Assembly: GCA_964196045.1 (NCBI GenBank) | Contig: CAXMRH010000275.1 | Location: 1-18,115, forward strand | DNA: 18,115 bases | DNA from: SHLQ01 sp964196045 | Lineage (GTDB): Bacteria > Actinomycetota > Acidimicrobiia > Acidimicrobiales > SHLQ01 | Direction of reading: 5' to 3' | Part shown: positions 15,286 through 18,115 of the stretch, piece after piece | How the letters are laid out: each line of letters begins with the position of its first letter | How positions within the stretch are numbered: the first letter of the stretch is position 1 | Program-made: the position numbers and the translations under genes | Notes under the pieces: generated by a model | Told to the model about the DNA's origin: nothing | Seen by the model: the letters and a program-made list of their open reading frames with translations, nothing else | Database searches by the model: none

Positions 15286-15582
15286 ATGAGTTTCATTCAG
15301 ACGATGACGTTTGCATCCGTCGACAAGGACAAGATGCTCGAGGTCGGGAACACCTGGGCCAACGATGCCATCAACACCGGAACGGCAAAGAAAGGCATCC
15401 TCGCCGAGAGCCGGTCGAACCCCGGCGACTACATGTGGATCGTGCACTTCGATTCGGCCGAAGATGCCGCCAAGAACAGCGAGCGGCCGGAGACAGGTGA
15501 GCATGCAGCGAAGTTCGGCGCTCTGACTTCTGATGGGATCGCGTTCAACGAATACGACGTAATCGCAGTTCACGGCGATTGA
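15286..15582 (+). CDS. Small ferredoxin-like-fold (dimeric alpha/beta barrel, ABM/Dabb-type) protein
   Basis: This 98-aa protein looks like an actinobacterial family of small stand-alone alpha+beta barrel proteins: IQTMTFASVDKDKMLEVGNTW forms strand and helix 1, RSNPGDYMWIVHFDSAEDAAKNS strands 2-3 and helix 2, and FNEYDVIAVHGD the last strand. The family includes antibiotic-biosynthesis monooxygenases and heme-degrading enzymes, but many members have no known activity; none of the expected catalytic residues can be fixed here. ATG 15286 is chosen because AAGGA at 15275-15279 is 6 nt upstream; an in-frame TTG at 15280 lies too close to that site. It converges with the downstream oxygenase gene. 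Confidence 0.78.
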   Translation: MSFIQTMTFASVDKDKMLEVGNTWANDAINTGTAKKGILAESRSNPGDYMWIVHFDSAEDAAKNSERPETGEHAAKFGALTSDGIAFNEYDVIAVHGD

Positions 15583-15624
15583 TGGCGATGACGCGCCGTA
15601 GCGCTATAAGCAGCCGTCTCGGTT

Positions 15625-16464
15625 CTAAGCGCCGCGGAGTTCTTTGATTCGCTGGGCCAGGAATGATGACGCGGTGCGACCCTCCGTAAGCACCACGTCA
15701 TCTGCAGGGTGCAGGAAGAGTGGCAACGACATGCGTGGCAGCGCGGCGGCCTCCCCTGTGGGGTTGACGACCCGGTGGGTGGTCGCCGGGTAGTACCCAT
15801 CGCTCGCGAGATCGAGCATCTCGCCACCGTTCACGGCGATCGACCCGGGGTCGCAAGGGACCGCGAACCACTGGCCATCAGCGCCCAACAGTTCGAGTCC
15901 AGGCTCATTGGAAGCTGGTAACACGGTGAGCAAGTTGATGTCTTCGTGCGCAGCTGCACGGACCGCGCCCTCGATCTCATCGCCATCTAGCGGCGGATAC
16001 CGCAAGATGCGTAGCAAGGTCCTCGTACTGTCATCGAGCATGTTGGCCAGCGGCACACTGAACCGTTCCGCGATGTGCGTTGGCGTCTGGGCCTCAACCC
16101 ACCCAAGTAGGGTGCGCGCAAGGTCGGTAGCCACGTCTCGATACTGCAACGCTGCGTCGGACAGTTCGTCGGGATACACCGACCAGTCATAGACGTGGAA
16201 GAACTCTTTGAGATCTCGAACGCTCTCGCCCTTGGCCGTCTCAGACACAGCGGCCGGAAACCAACCGACTCGACCCTCTGGGTCGGGGCCGTACTTATCC
16301 ACCGCTGGCGTATCGAAGAACGCGCCCCACTCCGAATAGATCTGTTCAACGATGCTCCACTGCAATGGATGGTTCACGAGAACCGCGAACCCCGTCTCCC
16401 GGAGACTTCGAGCGAATCGCTCGGGCGCGTCCTCTGCTTCGAAATCAACAACTTCAACGTTCAT
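15625..16464 (-). CDS. Fe(II)/2-oxoglutarate-dependent oxygenase, isopenicillin-N-synthase-like family
   Basis: This 279-aa protein belongs to the same superfamily as the gene at 3351-4388 but is shorter and clearly divergent. Iron ligands are H173 and D175 (AAHEDINLL) and H230 (ATTHRVVN); the 2-oxoglutarate clamp is R244-x-S246 (PRMSLPLF). TGFAVLVNHPL (24-34) is the usual DIOX_N segment, and KEFFHVYDW (86-94) the pre-core region. It should oxidise an unidentified small molecule in the cytoplasm. It lies directly downstream of the VOC gene on the same strand, whose current reading frame overlaps its ATG by ATGA; if the VOC frame is restored the gap becomes about 31 bp. Control by the neighbouring HxlR regulator is plausible. 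Confidence 0.92.
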   Translation of the reverse strand: MNVEVVDFEAEDAPERFARSLRETGFAVLVNHPLQWSIVEQIYSEWGAFFDTPAVDKYGPDPEGRVGWFPAAVSETAKGESVRDLKEFFHVYDWSVYPDELSDAALQYRDVATDLARTLLGWVEAQTPTHIAERFSVPLANMLDDSTRTLLRILRYPPLDGDEIEGAVRAAAHEDINLLTVLPASNEPGLELLGADGQWFAVPCDPGSIAVNGGEMLDLASDGYYPATTHRVVNPTGEAAALPRMSLPLFLHPADDVVLTEGRTASSFLAQRIKELRGA

Positions 16465-16859
16465 GACACGACCTTACTGCGATGTGCTGAGTTCGCTAGC
16501 CAGCTGCCGCGGCCTTCAGATAGTCGACGAGAGCTGGCACCTTCTCTCGCACCGTGTGGCCACCTGGATCCCACTTCGATGAGGCGACCATCAGGGACTC
16601 TCAGGTAGCAGCGAAGTTCGATTCCGCGGTTATCGAGCGGCTCGGTGAGGAACTCGGCGCCGCGTTTGCTCCACTCGGCGTAGGTCGCTGCGATGCCGGC
16701 GACGCGAATGTTCATGAAGGCATTCACCCGAGCGGGGTCCGCCGGAGATTCCAGCGTCACGGCGGGCTTGTCGTGGGTTGGACCGCCACCGACGTTGATG
16801 ATCACCCAGGTGTTCGCGAGCTTCACGACCGTCGGGGTGCTCTCTGCATCAAAGATCAC
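16461..16859 (-). CDS. VOC/glyoxalase-family protein, 5'-truncated and probably frameshifted near its 3' end
   Basis: The open frame gives 132 aa from GTG 16859. Its centre is a typical VOC (vicinal oxygen chelate) domain: LANTWVIINVGGGPTHDKP, FMNIRVAGIAATYAEW and GIELRCYLRVPDGRLIEVG. Two defects are visible. The N-terminus lacks the first beta-alpha unit (about 25 residues) of such proteins, and an in-frame TAA lies a few codons upstream. After IEVG the frame becomes an Arg/Ser-rich tail, whereas a neighbouring frame encodes HTVREKVPALVDYLKAAAAG and stops at 16496-16498, a far more natural C-terminus; the shift lies near 16565-16580. Members bind a metal and act as lyases, dioxygenases or resistance proteins. 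A TACTTT -10-like element at 16886-16891 suggests it is still transcribed. Confidence 0.7.
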   Translation of the reverse strand: MIFDAESTPTVVKLANTWVIINVGGGPTHDKPAVTLESPADPARVNAFMNIRVAGIAATYAEWSKRGAEFLTEPLDNRGIELRCYLRVPDGRLIEVGSRWPHGAREGASSRRLSEGRGSWLANSAHRSKVVS

Positions 16860-16885
16860 GTTGCCACCCAGCGACTTGCAAACTT

Positions 16886-16921
16886 AAAGTAGTCCTGCAG
16901 CTTTACTTTTACAAGTAGAAT
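16886..16921. promoter_or_regulatory. Divergent promoter with AAGTA/TACTT repeats, probable HxlR operator
   Basis: Within this AT-rich stretch, TACTT (16904-16908) and AAGTA (16913-16917) form an inverted repeat with a 4-nt spacer, and AAAGTA (16886-16891) pairs with TACTTT (16904-16909) as a wider one. TAGAAT (16916-16921) is a good -10 for the HxlR gene and overlaps the repeat; TACTTT on the minus strand (16891-16886) is a -10 for the VOC gene. YodB/QorR-type HxlR regulators bind similar TACTT/AAGTA dyads, so autoregulation is likely. Confidence 0.5.
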
Positions 16922-16938
16922 TCAGAAATGGAGATTTC

Positions 16939-17583
16939 ATGACTGCCAAACGCCACTACAACCTGCTGTGCCCAATCGCCCGAGCACTCGACGCCGTCGG
17001 CGATCGGTGGACGCTGCTGATCCTGCGCGATCTCCATGCAGGCCCAGCGCGATACCTAGAACTCCAAGAAGGGCTCGGCATCGCCACGAACCTGCTCAGC
17101 ACACGTCTCACCGAGCTGACCGAGGGCGGCCTCATTCAGAAACCCAGTGAACGCGGCGCGTATGAGCTCACCGACCTCGGCCGCAAAACCGACCGGATCC
17201 TCTGGGAGCTCACCCGCTTCGGCGGTGCGCTCGACCGGGATCCCGACCCACGAGAACCCGGGAACCTGCGCACCATCGCTCTCCCGCTGAAGATTGTGCT
17301 CGAAGCCGTCCCCGACCGGCCCGACCTGACGGTACGACTCCACATCGATGACGACGTCTTCACTATCATCTCCACCCCCGACACCCTTGACGTTCGATAC
17401 GCAGAGGCCACCATCCCCGCCGATGTCGTGCTGCAGACGAGCTACTACGCATTCCTCGACGTCGCGGAAGGTTTGATGCCACCCAACGACTTCATAACCC
17501 ACCACGTCGAAGTCATCGACGGATCAGACAACGCCAACACGTTCTTCGCGCTGATGGGCGCTGCGGTCGCGCGCCAGCGCTGA
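16939..17583 (+). CDS. HxlR-family transcriptional regulator with SCP2-like C-terminal domain
   Basis: This 214-aa protein has an HxlR-type winged helix at about residues 8-95: LLCPIARALDAVGDRWTLLILRDL with the conserved C11, FxELQ-like YLELQEGLGIATNLLSTRLTEL, and the wing around LIQKPSERGAYELTDLG. C11 is the residue used by some family members for redox or quinone sensing. The rest (about 110-210, VRLHIDDDVFTI and PADVVLQTSYYAFLDVAEG) resembles an SCP2 sterol-carrier-like domain, a common fusion in actinobacteria that may bind a hydrophobic ligand. GGAG (16930-16933) 5 nt before ATG supports the start. It is divergent from the VOC-oxygenase pair and its promoter overlaps AAGTA/TACTT repeats, so it probably controls both directions. 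Confidence 0.92.
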   Translation: MTAKRHYNLLCPIARALDAVGDRWTLLILRDLHAGPARYLELQEGLGIATNLLSTRLTELTEGGLIQKPSERGAYELTDLGRKTDRILWELTRFGGALDRDPDPREPGNLRTIALPLKIVLEAVPDRPDLTVRLHIDDDVFTIISTPDTLDVRYAEATIPADVVLQTSYYAFLDVAEGLMPPNDFITHHVEVIDGSDNANTFFALMGAAVARQR

Positions 17584-17593
17584 CCGGAGCTGC

Positions 17594-18018
17594 CTAATTC
17601 GAGACACCTTGTTCGAGAAACCGCTCGAGGTGAGCACTGAGCTCTTCGGAATCGCGTTCCGCTCCATTGATGAAGCTCGAGCGTCGACGCCGGAGAACAT
17701 TGAGGCCTGCCACATACAGGCCGGGGTGATCTGGGTGACCGTTGTGCCGGACTGGATGGGCGCCGAGATCGTCGCCGCATACGACGTGATGAAGTCGACG
17801 ACCTCCGGCATGCTCATGTACCCGTTCGGGTCATCGCCGTCATAGCCCGCGCCCGGGAGTTGGCTCTGCCAATTCGGTGTCAGCAGGCGCAGCGAATCCC
17901 AACGTTCGGTCCGCCATGAGTTCGCCATCTCTCCACGTTCGAGCACGACGTGGGGAATGGACCGCTCGCCAAGAGAATCTCCGTTGGTGTCGCGCCACGA
18001 TCCTCGGACGCAAAGCAC
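17594..18018 (-). pseudogene. Remnant of a FAD/NAD(P)-dependent monooxygenase with internal deletion
   Basis: Two pieces of one enzyme are read in different frames. The 5' piece (about 17735-17960) encodes SIPHVVLERGEMANSW, ERWDSLRLLTPNW and GYMSMPEVVDFITSYA, typical of the region just after the first FAD-binding fold in flavin monooxygenase-like oxidoreductases. The 3' piece, read in another frame from about 17735 down to the TAG at 17594-17596, encodes DHPGLYVAGLNVL then RRRRSSFINGAERDSEEL, the family's extreme C-terminus. The middle of the enzyme, including the NADP-binding fold, is absent (roughly 200 residues by comparison with full-length relatives). The N-terminal GxGxxG motif is also not recognisable before SIPHVV, so the 5' end is damaged too or lies in altered sequence near the window edge. 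It converges with the HxlR gene 10 bp away. Confidence 0.75.
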
Positions 18019-18115
18019 TCGGGATGGTCGGCGGGTCGGCGCTCAGGATGGCTAGCTCCACCGGACGCGACAGCTGTTGTGCCACAGGTCCATGACGGTC
18101 GTATCACCCACCAAC

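Noticed and set aside
1..18115. CRISPR arrays, insertion sequences, tRNA or rRNA genes, and selenocysteine machinery
   Set aside because: No regular spaced repeats, transposase-like protein, terminal inverted repeats, cloverleaf-like sequence or selA/B/C/D gene was seen; a tRNA scan would be the decisive check for selC.

Overview
This 18.1 kb window is high-GC bacterial DNA with an actinobacterial character: GTG/TTG starts, 4-bp ATGA overlaps, TetR and HxlR regulators, a TreT-type glycosyltransferase, a DUF2157 membrane protein and dense convergent packing. An acidimicrobial or related actinobacterial source is a guess from gene content; no rRNA or tRNA gene is present to test it.

Layout. 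1-902: 3' part of a PLP-dependent group II decarboxylase carrying a frameshift. 942-1625: class I SAM methyltransferase with a His-rich N-terminus. 1661-2146 (-): universal stress protein. 2272-3342: the most notable gene, an AhpD/carboxymuconolactone-decarboxylase-type protein with an in-frame UGA exactly where the second catalytic cysteine of the CxxC-x3-H centre belongs, followed by a well-placed bacterial SECIS-like hairpin; it is best read as a 356-aa selenoprotein. 3351-6290: an IPNS-type 2-oxoglutarate/Fe(II) oxygenase (-), a TetR regulator (-) with a perfect 16-bp palindrome ahead of it, and a divergent PhyH-type dioxygenase (+). 6346-9180: divergent TreT-like GT4 and GT2 glycosyltransferases. 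9195-9773 (-): MOSC-domain protein. 9862-12581: a TetR gene with twin operators on a recognisable promoter, overlapping by ATGA a 701-aa alpha/beta-hydrolase plus GT-B glycosyltransferase fusion. 12679-14336: DUF2157 membrane protein whose 5' end is probably split at a 9-C tract. 14346-14996 (-): lipoprotein with a CRP/GlxR-like site upstream. 15286-17583: small ferredoxin-fold protein, a second IPNS-type oxygenase (-), a damaged VOC gene (-) and a divergent HxlR/SCP2 regulator. 17594 to the end (-): remnant of a FAD/NAD(P)-dependent monooxygenase with an internal deletion.

Themes. Most units look like separate small accessory modules, each a regulator paired with one or two oxidative or conjugating enzymes. 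Three Fe(II)/2OG oxygenases of two families occur within 13 kb. Four loci (decarboxylase, DUF2157, VOC, monooxygenase) show frame lesions; the single-base ones could be consensus errors, while the monooxygenase has lost a large internal segment and is real decay. The selenoprotein call needs no frameshift: the frame is continuous through UGA, and the active-site spacing and hairpin independently agree. No Sec machinery (selA, selB, selC, selD) lies in the window, so the prediction requires it elsewhere in the genome.
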